Shown here: piece after piece, positions 44,601-54,538 of the stretch | Layout of the letters: each line of letters begins with the position of its first letter | How positions within the stretch are numbered: position 1 is the stretch's first letter | Source: Silene latifolia | Taxonomy: Eukaryota; Streptophyta; Magnoliopsida; Caryophyllales; Caryophyllaceae | Reading direction: 5' to 3' | DNA: 64,000 nt | Assembly (NCBI RefSeq): GCF_048544455.1 | Contig: NC_133530.1 | Span: 18,963,748 to 19,027,747, forward strand | The notes under the pieces: generated by a model | What the model was told of the DNA's origin: nothing | Seen by the model: only the letters and a program-made list of their open reading frames with translations | Database searches by the model: none | Translations under genes and position numbers: made by a program

Positions 44601-46772
44601 CTAATCTGTTGCCGCCCTCGGCAACACAAAAATCTTGAATGGTGCTTTGGTGAGACATCCTCGGTGAGCTCTGACCGTCCATGCAGTGTTGGGGATTTGC
44701 TTGTACCACTCGGCTTGAATGTGCGCTTCGTCCCAAACAATGACTGGCCTCTTCGTCCCTTCAAGGATAGGCCGGAGTTCTTTGACATAGAAGCTGCCGA
44801 ACATCATGTTCTCCAAGTCCACCACGTGCTCCTTGTCTCTCGGGAACGCCCACTTTGCCGCTGCTTGAAAAGTGCTCTCTCGGGCTTTCTCCAAGTACTG
44901 GCTCCAACGGACCTTCACTTTGTCTCTCCTCACTTCAGCACCTGTATTCAAGGGAATGTGAGATCTCCGGGACGCCGAATCGGCATTTCGGCGCGGCCCC
45001 CGATGGTACGAGGCCTTCTCTCTTGGGTCGATCGACCGCAAACCAGGACGTCGATTCAACACATCGACGCGCCCCCCGATGGTACGAGGCCTTATCTCTT
45101 GGGTCGACCGACCCGCAAACCAGGACGTCGACTCAAAGACACATCGACGCGGCCCCCTGATGGCACGAGGCCTACTTCTTTGGGCATCTCGGCCTTCATT
45201 GTCTACTCCTCGGTGAGGGGGTAGACTCTTCTTTCGTCCCCCAGGCCACTTAGCATCGTAGTTAGCCTGGGTCTTGTTCGCCCTCGGCTCCACCGAACCT
45301 TTAGGCATTCTCCAAGGTCGCATCCCTTGTTTCGGCGTCGGTATCACCCTCATAGCCGAAATTCGATGCTGCCCCTTGTCTTCGTCGCTGTCTACCGTCT
45401 TCACTACGATAGACCCCATTAGTAGCATCGATCCGTCACTCGGTTTCAATACCACTAATGCTTTCTGAAAGAACTGCATCCCGAGTACTAACTTGAAGTC
45501 ATCCAGCGGAACGGTGGTAAAGTCGAGCTCCCCCGCCCACTCACCCACTTGGACCGCGACCTTCTTAGCCACTCCTTGGACGCGTCTCATTTTCCCATTG
45601 ACCGGCTTCAGGCAGCTGTTAGCATCCCGCAGAACTAGCCCCAACCGATCAGCTTCCTCTTTCGTAACAAAGTTGTGGGAGGCACCCGAGTCGATCAAAG
45701 CTCGTGCGTGCTTCCCATTCACCATCATGTCCACGTACATGAGCCCGTTGGATTTCATGGCGGAGGAATCTTCGTATTTCCCCATCGCGCTGATCCGTTG
45801 AAGTGAGCCCATCCGTGGTTGGTCTTCACCATCACTCGAGTCTTCGTTATACTCTTGGTGATAGTCGGCCAACGCCCCATCAAGACGTTCTTGAGCCCCT
45901 TTCGGCATCTTCTTGAGCATGGCATTGAACTCCGCGTTGTTCGGACAATCGGCCATTTTGTGAGGACCCTTACACACAAAACACGCAAACGGTCTCTTCG
46001 TTGTGGAAGCAGTAGAGTTTCCCACCTTAGAAGACGAGCTTGAGGGCGAGTTTGTAGTGCTCGCCGATTGGGCTTGACCTCCTTGTGAGCGGAACCGACT
46101 GTTCCCAACGAAATGGCATTTGTTTTGTGGCCTTTGTCCATTATACCCACTTTGTGATGCACCCATATTCCCCGTTGGTGCCACAACTCTTGGTGCCTCT
46201 CGCTCCCCGTGAAAGTCGAGTAGGCGCTCCGCAGCCGATATGGCCGAAGACAGAGTTTTGGGATTCTGCCTCATGACCTCTTGTTGTGCCCACCTCTTCA
46301 ACCCGTCAATGAACTCGAATGTCCTATCCGTCTCGGACATTTCGCTAATCTCGAGCATGCACGCTGAGAATTCCCTCACATATTCCCGGATTGATTTGGT
46401 GTGCTTGATTTCCTTCAACTTCTTCCGAGCAACAAACTCCGTGTTCTCGGGGTAGAAGTGATCCTTCAAGATCCTCTTGAAGTCAGCCCACGATGTCACC
46501 GTAATCGTGCCCGCATCGATTTCCTTGTACCTAGCCCTCCACCACATTTTGGCATCGTCGACTAGATACATGCTTGCCGTGACAACTTCCGCGTCTTCGT
46601 CGAGCCCACTTACTCGGAAGTATTGCTCCATATCGAAGATAAAGTTATCGACCGCTTTCGAATCCCTCGCCCCATCGTAGGCACGAGGTGGAGGTGCCTT
46701 CACCTTATGGCTCCCCAGATTTCCGTCATTGGCCACCGCTTTCACGAGCGTGGCGCAAGTGTTCTCTAACAT
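44601..46772 (-). CDS. Gag-protease polyprotein of the LTR element
   Basis: This is one open frame of 723 codons. The first part is a retrotransposon gag domain (MWWRARYKEI, TSWADFKRILKDHFYP, EFIDGLKRWAQQEVMRQNP). A zinc knuckle follows (CFVCKGPHKMADCP), then an aspartic protease with DSGASHNFV and LGMQFF. The C-terminal third is not recognised and overlaps a tandem repeat at 44985-45190. A - strand frame at 46766-47068 upstream reads a coiled-coil-like stretch and may be a separate small product. Confidence 0.85.
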   Translation of the reverse strand: MLENTCATLVKAVANDGNLGSHKVKAPPPRAYDGARDSKAVDNFIFDMEQYFRVSGLDEDAEVVTASMYLVDDAKMWWRARYKEIDAGTITVTSWADFKRILKDHFYPENTEFVARKKLKEIKHTKSIREYVREFSACMLEISEMSETDRTFEFIDGLKRWAQQEVMRQNPKTLSSAISAAERLLDFHGEREAPRVVAPTGNMGASQSGYNGQRPQNKCHFVGNSRFRSQGGQAQSASTTNSPSSSSSKVGNSTASTTKRPFACFVCKGPHKMADCPNNAEFNAMLKKMPKGAQERLDGALADYHQEYNEDSSDGEDQPRMGSLQRISAMGKYEDSSAMKSNGLMYVDMMVNGKHARALIDSGASHNFVTKEEADRLGLVLRDANSCLKPVNGKMRRVQGVAKKVAVQVGEWAGELDFTTVPLDDFKLVLGMQFFQKALVVLKPSDGSMLLMGSIVVKTVDSDEDKGQHRISAMRVIPTPKQGMRPWRMPKGSVEPRANKTQANYDAKWPGGRKKSLPPHRGVDNEGRDAQRSRPRAIRGPRRCVFESTSWFAGRSTQEIRPRTIGGRVDVLNRRPGLRSIDPREKASYHRGPRRNADSASRRSHIPLNTGAEVRRDKVKVRWSQYLEKARESTFQAAAKWAFPRDKEHVVDLENMMFGSFYVKELRPILEGTKRPVIVWDEAHIQAEWYKQIPNTAWTVRAHRGCLTKAPFKIFVLPRAATD
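44985..45190. repeat. Short tandem repeat (three copies) inside the LTR element
   Basis: Three imperfect copies of about 75 bp each contain 'gatggtacgaggcct' or its variant 'gatggcacgaggcct', with 'caaaccaggacgtcga' and 'acatcgacgcg' between them. G+C content is higher than the surroundings. Confidence 0.75.
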
Positions 46773-47069
46773 CTCGACTTTTCGATGCAGATGATTGATC
46801 TCTTCCTCCCGATCGTCGGGGATCGCACTGTGATCACTTGGATGCGGGTGTCCATCCCGTCCACCTTCGTCTCAAGGTCACAAACCGTCTTTTGCAACTC
46901 CTCGAGGCTCGCGGCCATCCGCATAACGATGCTCTCGAGTTTGGGAAGCTTGACGTCGATTGTGTCCATTAAGGCATCCACTCGGTCCTCGATTGTTTCG
47001 CCCATTTTCTCGATCTCGATGAACAAATGCGGCTTGCAGACGCCCGTCCGAAGACCGGCTCGATGCAAA

Positions 47070-47537
47070 TGTCACGGTCCGCTACTTTTGCCAGGACCGT
47101 GGCGCGCACCTGCTGCCCGTCTCAAGGCAAGATGCAAGCGACAAGGATCTTCGTACTAGTGAGGGATCGCCCACTAGCACGATACTCGGGTCTGGGGTCG
47201 GTGTGTGTCGGGAATCCTAGTCACGATTATCAAGTCCGGCACACGAAAGCAATAAAAGTAAGCAATACGATTATTGAAAGCAAGCAACAAGCAACAACAA
47301 GCTTTTGGATGAGAAGCGGTTTTTCATTGACTAGCACCTCTCAAAGAGGCAAATTTGATAGTTTGGTCCTGGTAGCAGGAAACATTGAATTTACAAGTTT
47401 AGTTCAGAATAGCGATATACCTATTTATGGAAACCTACTCTAAAACTACTAAGAAAATACTTACTACAAATGTACAAGGGAAATGAAAATACATAAGCAT
47501 AAATAAATCTAAGGGTTCAAGTGTGCGGATCGTCACA
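47070..47537 (-). repeat. LTR (5' LTR of the - strand element)
   Basis: Direct copy of 44124-44589. The sequence next to it on the - strand ('tttgcatcgagccgg') should hold the primer site, but I cannot match it to a tRNA. Confidence 0.9.
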
Positions 47538-47542
47538 CTTAG

Positions 47543-48071
47543 CCACTTGAAAGTTTAGGATTACCAGTCTTATCCTCTCATTACGTACTAATTATCGCTC
47601 CAGTAAATGGCGGAGCCTGGTTTTGAAATTTGAACAGGTACGCTTCCGTTTAATTGCTCTTCTTGGTAAATTTGTACTGTTTTAGATCAGGTATAATTAG
47701 AGTTGAGCCAATGTCGGATCACGTGAGATTGGAATCTACGCATTGTTGAGTAAGAAGTACTGTTATACTCCGTAACTAATAAGGTGCGACCAATTTGGTC
47801 AAGCGTTCATCCTATGGTGCATACTGGATTGAGCTATACGGAGAACTCGTTTTTTGGATACGCACAAGTATCGACATTTTTTTAATTTTTGTTTTCGCTT
47901 TTGTACTTGTGTATTTGGGAATCGATTGCTATATGATGCTTTCATTCATGGAAATGAGTTAATTTTATTTTTTTCCAGCACCAACATTATTTTTATTTTG
48001 ACAAAGAGTAAAATGTAAGTGAATGCTCTAGATATGGTAAATGGGTTAACCGGGAAGTATGCGTGTTACTT
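47543..48071. other. Spacer between two insertions
   Basis: This is unit-4 spacer collinear with 35185-35460 ('ttgagctatacggag', 'tcgattgctatatgatgctt', 'gaatgctctaga'). It has no gene. Confidence 0.6.
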
Positions 48072-48551
48072 TTTTTTTTTTTTTGGGAAAAGGAAATTAT
48101 ATTAAATCAATTTCCGCCAATGCAATAATAGCATCCGGAAAATTTTCAGAGTACAAAAGTTTCATATTCGCTGATGGTAACAACCTAGCGACATGGTGAG
48201 CTACTGTATTCCCTTTTCGCTTAACATGAGAAAACTTACACCTAGATAATAAACGGGCGTGACTACAAATATCCCTAACACAAAGACCAAACAGAGTTCT
48301 AGCAAAAGACCCTGAAACCGCTGCATCAACAACCACCTTGGCATCACTTTCAATCACCACCTGCCCCCAACCTCCATTAAGCACCACCTCCAAGCCAAAA
48401 CACAAAGCCTTCGCCTCAGCCACCTCCGGTGTCCACCATCCCAACACTCTCCTCGTACCCACCGAAAGAATCCCTCCATCCGCATCCCTAACCACAACAC
48501 CTAGCCCAGCCTCTCCATTTTCGAAAATTGCAGCATCCGTGGTGTCGGCCA
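48072..48551 (-). mobile_element. 5'-truncated L1 tail (RNase H only)
   Basis: The target duplication GAAGTATGCGTGTTACTT lies at 48054-48071 and 48552-48569, with a T run at the left. The - strand reads AGLGVVVRDADGGILSVGTR, then AEAKALCFGLEVVL, ESDAKVV and VKRKGNTVAHHVARLLPS, the RNase H end of a plant L1. The counterpart in unit 3 (near 35455) lacks it. Confidence 0.9.
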
Positions 48552-48569
48552 GAAGTATGCGTGTTACTT

Positions 48570-49194
48570 CTGGTCAAGTCACTTTGGGTCAAGTCAATTT
48601 CGGATGTGTGTACCGAATCTAATCGAGGGATAATGAGTAGTTTTGACAAAAATTGACATCTTGACGTTTGATGATGGAATAGTGAAAACTTGTTTGAGCC
48701 GAAAATGACTCCACCACCGAAACAGACTTCAAATTAAAAATAACCAATCGACATAAACTAATCCGATACGATGACACACCCGAACTGACCCAACCCAAAT
48801 AAGACTGACCTGTAATCGTTTACGCGGTCCTTAATTTACTAGTGACGCAGTTTTACACTCGTGTATCCACTTAGTGAACCCTCAATTTCATTGTTGGAGT
48901 AGGATAGTTCCTACTGCCTCCCACTTAGAGCTACTATTGAAAACCTTGTTTTACGCAAAATCTTGTATAAATCCGCTTCGAAGGATTTTAAAAGGTGCAA
49001 GGATCTTCTCTATTTTCTTTCTCTCTATTTCCTCTCTAAGGTTTATATAATAGTACGGGGTAGGTTTTACTCCACGTCCATTTTCTCTTTATTTTGATGC
49101 ACAAATTTGAAGCCATTGAATGAAATTAAAATAAGATCAGGTCCGTTAAAAAGAAATGGATCATGAGAGAATATTGGTCCTATAATTACTAAAG
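48570..49194. other. Intergenic, nothing recognised
   Basis: It is A/T-rich and has no convincing reading frame. The first part continues the unit end, with 'aatgagtagttttgaca' matching 35560. Confidence 0.5.
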
Positions 49195-49625
49195 CTAGAG
49201 CTGGCAAATAATAACACGACACGAACCCGACACGAAATTAACGTGTTTGGGTTGAGGTTCAATGACCCATTTATATAAGTGGGTCGACACGAACACGACA
49301 CGATATTTAATTGGGTCGGGTTTGGATTGAGCTCTCTAAACACGAAGCCGACACGAATGACCTGTTTAATATATTAATCCTAATTTTTTTTATCTTTTAT
49401 CACATAAATATATTCCAAATATTGACATGACACGAAAACACGACCCGAACCCAACACGATATTAGCGGGTTAGGGTTGAGACTTGATGACCCATTTATGT
49501 AAGTGGGTCGACACGAACACGACACGAAATTTAAACGGGTCGGGTTTGATTTGAAGGGTTTGTGACCCAATTACATGTAACACGAACACGAACTCGACAC
49601 GACCCGATCTGTTTGTCAGGTCTAA
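49195..49625. mobile_element. Degenerate MITE-like repeat of 'gacacgaa' words
   Basis: The ends 'tagagctggcaaa' and 'tttgtcaggtcta' are imperfect inverted repeats. Inside, 'cacgacacgaa' and 'gtgggtcgacacgaacacga' recur. The ends suggest hAT, but I could not fix an 8-bp duplication. It lies 125 bp before F-box copy 6. Confidence 0.6.
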
Positions 49626-49749
49626 ATCTAAAGCCCGCCTAGGGATTAGAAATACAGTAGTTAGCCGGTTACCTGTTACTTGTAAACCAACCATTCTCAT
49701 TCTCAAACAGTTTACAAGGTTTTTCACGAAACTTGAAAACACCAAAAAA

Positions 49750-50919
49750 ATGGCGGCAGCGCCATCTCATTCTCTACCATTAGAACTCATCACAGAAATC
49801 CTCACAAAACTCCCTGTTAAATCCCTTCATCGTTTCAAATGTGTCTCAAAAACATGGAATTCCCTAATTACTTCCTCAAATTTCATCAAACAACATCTTC
49901 ATCAAACCCTAATCTCTAACACCAACAAACTCATCATCTCTAAAAAATCCATCCTCTCTTCCGCCATATCCACTATCAAACTCCGCTTTGATATCGTAAA
50001 CCATCCCCTAAATAACCTCCCTCACATTCCCCCCGTCGACATAGTCGAAAGCGTCCATGGTCTCCTCCTCATTGTTGACTCTTCTAAGGAAACCGTGTGT
50101 TTATTCAACCCGTCAAACAAAACGCAACGTTTAGTCCCTCCTGCTCCTTCTCGTAAACCGGGTGATGGTTTTGAGATTGTGGAGGTGTTCGGGTTTGGGT
50201 ATGATAGTGTTACGGATGATTATAAGGTTGTTAGGTTGGCTCAGTGGGAATTGTTCGGGTATTTCGATAGGGAAGCGTATGTTTATAGTATGCGGAATGA
50301 CTCGTGGGAGTCGGTTAATGATGAGACTGTTCTATATGCTCTTCAGGAGACCTGTGCTATTGCTGTTGATTCGACATTGTGGTTTGTCACAATTTCGAGT
50401 AATTCTGATTCCGTGTTGAAATGTTTTGATCTTAGGACTAATACGTTTTCGCTTGTCGATTTTCCCGAGTTTGATAGCGATAGTGGTAAGATGATGAATT
50501 TGAGAAATTTACGCGGGTGTTTGTGCTTGCTTGTGAGTTACCGTAAGTATAGGGATGACCCGGATAATAAGTTCACAGGGAACCCGTTTTACAACCATGA
50601 ATTTTTATACGGGGATGTGTGGGAATTGAAAGACTGTAAGTGGGTTAAGCTGTTTAGGGTTCGAAAGAAGGAGATTAATAAGGATTGTATGTATCTTAGG
50701 CTTGTTACTTACTCGAAAGACGAGAAGAGTGTGTTGGTTGAGGTTGATGGTGCTTGGTTTGGGTGGTATGATTTGGTGACTAGAAAGATTAAGAGGGTTT
50801 CGGTTCAAGGGCTTCGACTCGAGGATTCTCCTCATGTGGCTTTTACCTGTGTGGATAGCCTTGTTTCGGTTTCAAAGAAGAAAGGAGCTATTGCTACGAA
50901 GAAGACTATTAAGAAGTAA
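49750..50919 (+). CDS. F-box protein with FBA-type C-terminal domain (array copy 6)
   Basis: An intact 389-residue single-exon frame, predicted SCF substrate receptor. The N-terminus MAAAPSHSLPLELI differs from the other copies. From residue 9 through the FBA domain it equals copy 4, with the F-box LTKLPVKSLHRFKCVSKTWN, LCLFNPSNKTQRLVPPAPS, GFGYDSVTDDYKVVRLAQW and the NKFTGNPFYNHEF loop. The short tail SKKKGAIATKKTIKK is its own. The identical tract (49774-50871) starts and ends inside the coding sequence, so the flanks belong to an older locus that received copy 4 sequence or the reverse. Confidence 0.94.
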   Translation: MAAAPSHSLPLELITEILTKLPVKSLHRFKCVSKTWNSLITSSNFIKQHLHQTLISNTNKLIISKKSILSSAISTIKLRFDIVNHPLNNLPHIPPVDIVESVHGLLLIVDSSKETVCLFNPSNKTQRLVPPAPSRKPGDGFEIVEVFGFGYDSVTDDYKVVRLAQWELFGYFDREAYVYSMRNDSWESVNDETVLYALQETCAIAVDSTLWFVTISSNSDSVLKCFDLRTNTFSLVDFPEFDSDSGKMMNLRNLRGCLCLLVSYRKYRDDPDNKFTGNPFYNHEFLYGDVWELKDCKWVKLFRVRKKEINKDCMYLRLVTYSKDEKSVLVEVDGAWFGWYDLVTRKIKRVSVQGLRLEDSPHVAFTCVDSLVSVSKKKGAIATKKTIKK

Positions 50920-50966
50920 AAGCTACTCATATTATGTTTCGTTTTGTGTTTTGTGATTTTGGATTA

Positions 50967-51051
50967 CACTCTCGGTCCCAATCATTTGTTTATGTTTTAT
51001 ATTATTTGTGACGGGTATTTTAATCAAAGGTAAACAAATGATTGGGACGAG
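50967..51051. mobile_element. Short Stowaway MITE (85 bp)
   Basis: The ends CACTCTCGGTCCCAATCATT and 'aatgattgggacgag' are inverted and flanked by TA. It is probably an internally deleted copy. Confidence 0.85.
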
Positions 51052-52922
51052 TATTTATAGATATAGACGCATTTTGGCTGTTCAGTTTGCATAAATCAAA
51101 TAATTGGCTTAGTACATATGTTGATGCATTTTGGCTGTTCAGTTTGCATAAGTCCATGCTTATGCAAACATTCATCGCCTAAATCTTGTCCATTATTTCC
51201 TTAGGGACGATTTTCTGTCTTCGGGATTCAAGATTAAGCTCTGACTACTGAAGGAACTTGAGAACTATGTAAGGTAATTAGCAATATACTCTTTTCCTCC
51301 GTCTTTTCTCAGTATTTCATGATGAAAAAAAACAAATTATAGTTATCACTCATATTGTACGGACAGCACTGGCCACTGCATGTAGCTGAAGAGAAGGTTT
51401 TATCGCCTTCATCTGAAAACACAGCGATGAATTAGTTAAGACAGTAGAAACATATTTGTACTTGCTCATGTTAATAGTCTTGACAATGATGAAATTATGG
51501 TTGCTGGTCGACATAATATGAGATTCAAACTTGATATTCGTCAAAAATCATGTGTTAATGTCGTTTGGGGAAGCCATTGAGGTATTGGGATAATGTTTAT
51601 TTTTTTATATTCGTCAAAAATAATGTGTTGTTATCAACATAACTGAGTTCGACTGTAATCTGCAAGACTTATGAGGTAACTACTCTGTTTTATAGGATTC
51701 GTGACTGATTAGCGGACGATTGCACTTGGGCTACGGTGGCTGCTTCGTGTGCTACGCCAGGTGTTATTTATTATTCTGTCGCCTTTTTTGGAAAAAACTC
51801 TCGGTAGACATATGTTAATCATTTAGCAACATTGCCTAATGCCGTAGTATGATCTTGTTGGTAGTAGACATGAATCGATGAATCTCTATGGTTTCTGGTT
51901 GTTTATTATGCTTGTGAAAGAATACTTGCTGGACATCATACAAATGTTGTACTGTAATCCAATGCATAATTTACCCAATTCAACCTCGGTCCTAAAGGAG
52001 TCGCTCCCAAATTTAATACTGAGGTAGTGCCTCAGAAATAGACTCTAAAGAGCACATTTTCTAGGACCTTAGCATACAAGAAGCAAGTAGAGAATGTGCC
52101 TTCAGTATATAACTATATATGCATCAAAAAAATAATGTGCCATCAGTATATCCTATTAAATGGAAAAGTTCCTAGATTTTGTTCCTTGTTTTTTGTTTTT
52201 TTGAAAAAAGACTACTCATTTTTGTTCGAGGATGTCTACGGTAAATTGGTGTTGACTCGAGTATTGTGGAATATGTGTTTTTTTAAGGATATGCTAATTT
52301 TAATGCTCTGTTTTTTTTTTCCGATTACATGTATAAATATAGAAACAAGTTCATTCACAAAACCATGGTTAAATGCATGGATGCATAACTGGGTAAAATC
52401 ACCTTTGGCATGCAACTACTAAACTGTAAGTGATGTCTTTGCCACAATGCAGAAAATGAGATTTATGCCAAAGGAAATTTGCCCGGTAATTCCGCCATGC
52501 ATACAAAGTACAAACTTATGTTACACTCTTATTAATTGTTAAGATCTTCAAATGCAAATTTTAATTACATTGGTGCATGCATGCGCTTGCGGAGTTGGCT
52601 GCATTGTCATTTGTTGTGAATGTAAGTATTTGTTTCCTCATTATGACTTGTTTTTATCGTCGTAAATTATTTCCGTTTTGTGTAATAGACGGTCGTATCA
52701 TATGAGATCGGCTTAAAAGAAGAGTAGTTCGACAACATCCTAGAAAATTAACATAGGAAAGTACTTAATTTGTATTTTTGTAGAATGTAATTTCTGGGGT
52801 GGGCTGACTGACTGGTGGTTTTAATTCAGATGAGAGTTGCTCACCTAAACATGTTATGATCATTATAGTACTCCGTATTAATTTGTCATAATACTTTTAA
52901 CATGTTATGTATGAGCACAAAT

Positions 52923-53100
52923 TCTCATTTGTGACGGCGATATCCGTCACAAACTTGTGATAGATACCGTTTTCTCTCACAAATGATCCATAGAAAGGTG
53001 AGTGGGAAGCACATGGGAGGTGCCCCACCTTGTTCCCTCTCCCTTTTTGTGAAAGGTTACAAACTTGTGATGGGATTAGCCCGTTACAAGCAAAACTAGC
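52923..53100. mobile_element. MITE of the CCGTCACAAGC family, copy 4
   Basis: It is collinear with copy 2: 'tctcatttgtgacggcgata', 'ggtgagtgggaagcacatgg' and 'gggattagcccgttacaagc'. It is a more decayed copy. Confidence 0.7.
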
Positions 53101-53241
53101 TGATGTATGAGAGACCTGATTGATACCCATAAATACTCAATTTATTGCATAATTACAAAATATTGGGTTTCAAATAAAATTACTTGTTTAATTAAGTGTG
53201 TTGTTACACTTGCGGAATATATTATTACTCGTGTTGTTGAA

Positions 53242-53704
53242 TTTTTTTTTTTTTTTATAAGGCAAGAAAACTAGATTGATTCTCTTGGATAAGGCCAACT
53301 TATCTCATCCTTTCGAATGAGTGAGGTAAGTTGAAGCCACCGGCTTTCAAACCACCTCGAAAAAGTTGGACATTCATGTCCAATAAAAGTCATAAAGTCA
53401 ACAACCTTATTGGCTTCACGGAAGCAAGGTTTAATTATCACTCCATCGAATGAATGAAGATCTAATTTCACATCCTTGATTATACTAGAAATTTTCCAAG
53501 TACTGCGAATTGAGTTGATACCACATAAGTTATCACCTTCCAAGTTCCACCATTATCTTTGAGATTTCTAAGTGTTTAGTTGCTAGAATATCTTCTTTTA
53601 AGGCGAAAGCTTCCACAACAAGAATACTATTAGACCCACAATTTTTTACTCCTAACAACACGACTTTTACCATTATGATCTCTTATAAAGTATCCTAAAG
53701 CAGC
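53242..53704 (-). mobile_element. 5'-truncated L1 tail (RNase H only)
   Basis: There is a T run at 53242-53256. The - strand reads ALGYFIRDHNGK, NCGSNSILVVEAFALKEDIL, LEGDNLCGINSIRSTWKISS and CFREANKVVDFMTFIGHE, in more than one frame. This is the RNase H domain of a plant L1. The target duplication was not fixed. Confidence 0.8.
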
Positions 53705-54461
53705 TTTATGTTACCTGTTTTGTTGATATCAAGATTGCATAGGAGCTGTCAAAAAAAAAAAGATTGCATAGGGGATCACTTCTTCACAAACATTGTTTTA
53801 TCACAAAATACTACCTTTGTACTTCTGTTTTCTTCCCACTTTTCAAGGTTTCCCTTACATAATTTGAGATGTAGTGGGAAATTAAAATACAAAGGGGGTA
53901 AGAGTTTTAAGTTTTTAAGTATGTCTGTGATATTGGTCATGGCAATATCATTATAACTAAATCTAGCAAAAATGACTCGATTTGAATGGCTCGATTCGTA
54001 TTCGATCAGACACCCAAACTCAAACTGACGCAACTAACAAAGCCGACCTGAATGTTTATTTTTCCACACTGATTATTATCCACAAATAACTTGATAATAG
54101 TTGAGCTGAAAATGACTTTAATCCGACTTAATTGACCCGTTTACCAGTTCTACATATGACCTGAAATAATTCAACTAAAAACTTCCTCTCATCTCCTACC
54201 AATCTCCAATCAACAAAACTAATAATTTGAGGATCTAATGAAAGTGATGAACCACCATCTCTCAACAAGAAGAAAAAGAGCAAAGGGTAAGAAGAGCATA
54301 AAGGGTTAGAGAATCAATAATTCAATAATTAATATTAATATTAGGATAAAATAGAGTAACTTCAAAGCAACTCAACATCCAAATAGACATCATTAAGATA
54401 TGGGCACATAGCATATGTGATAGTCTCACATTAAATAGAAGAATCAATAATTAGTTGGTGC
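53705..54461. other. Intergenic, nothing recognised
   Basis: A/T-rich sequence with some 'acccga' words at 53990-54170 similar to the F-box upstream block, but no F-box frame follows. Confidence 0.45.
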
Positions 54462-54538
54462 CCCATCAGCTTTGATTTTTTTTTTTTTTTTTTTGGATGA
54501 AAGGAACTTGCATTAAAGAAATCAAAGTTTAGAGTACA

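Larger units (their letters stand above)
44124..47537 (-). mobile_element. Ty3-like LTR element with gag and protease only
   Basis: Terminal repeats lie at 44124-44589 and 47070-47537. On the - strand they start TGTGACGATCC and end GGACCGTGACA. The 5-bp target duplication CTTAG lies at 44119-44123 and 47538-47542. A purine tract ('aggtgggggagag') abuts the left repeat. One long - strand frame carries gag and an aspartic protease. No reverse transcriptase or integrase was seen, so it would depend on other elements. The repeats are nearly identical, so it is young. The sister unit has the empty site at about 35178-35190. Confidence 0.93.
50920..53241 (+). other. 3' flank of F-box copy 6
   Basis: It is collinear with other units but more diverged ('cttcgggattcaag', 'tttggggaagccattgaggt', 'tagcggacgattgcacttgg', 'gagaatgtgcc'). 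No antisense ankyrin relic was found here, although the 'tatgacttgtttttat' sequence next to it in other units is present near 52650. It has no gene. Confidence 0.55.

Noticed and set aside
9586-50919. Self-incompatibility S-locus F-box cluster
   Set aside because: A tandem F-box/FBA array recalls S-locus F-box genes, but no S-RNase gene is in the window and the general F-box/FBA family is very large in plants.
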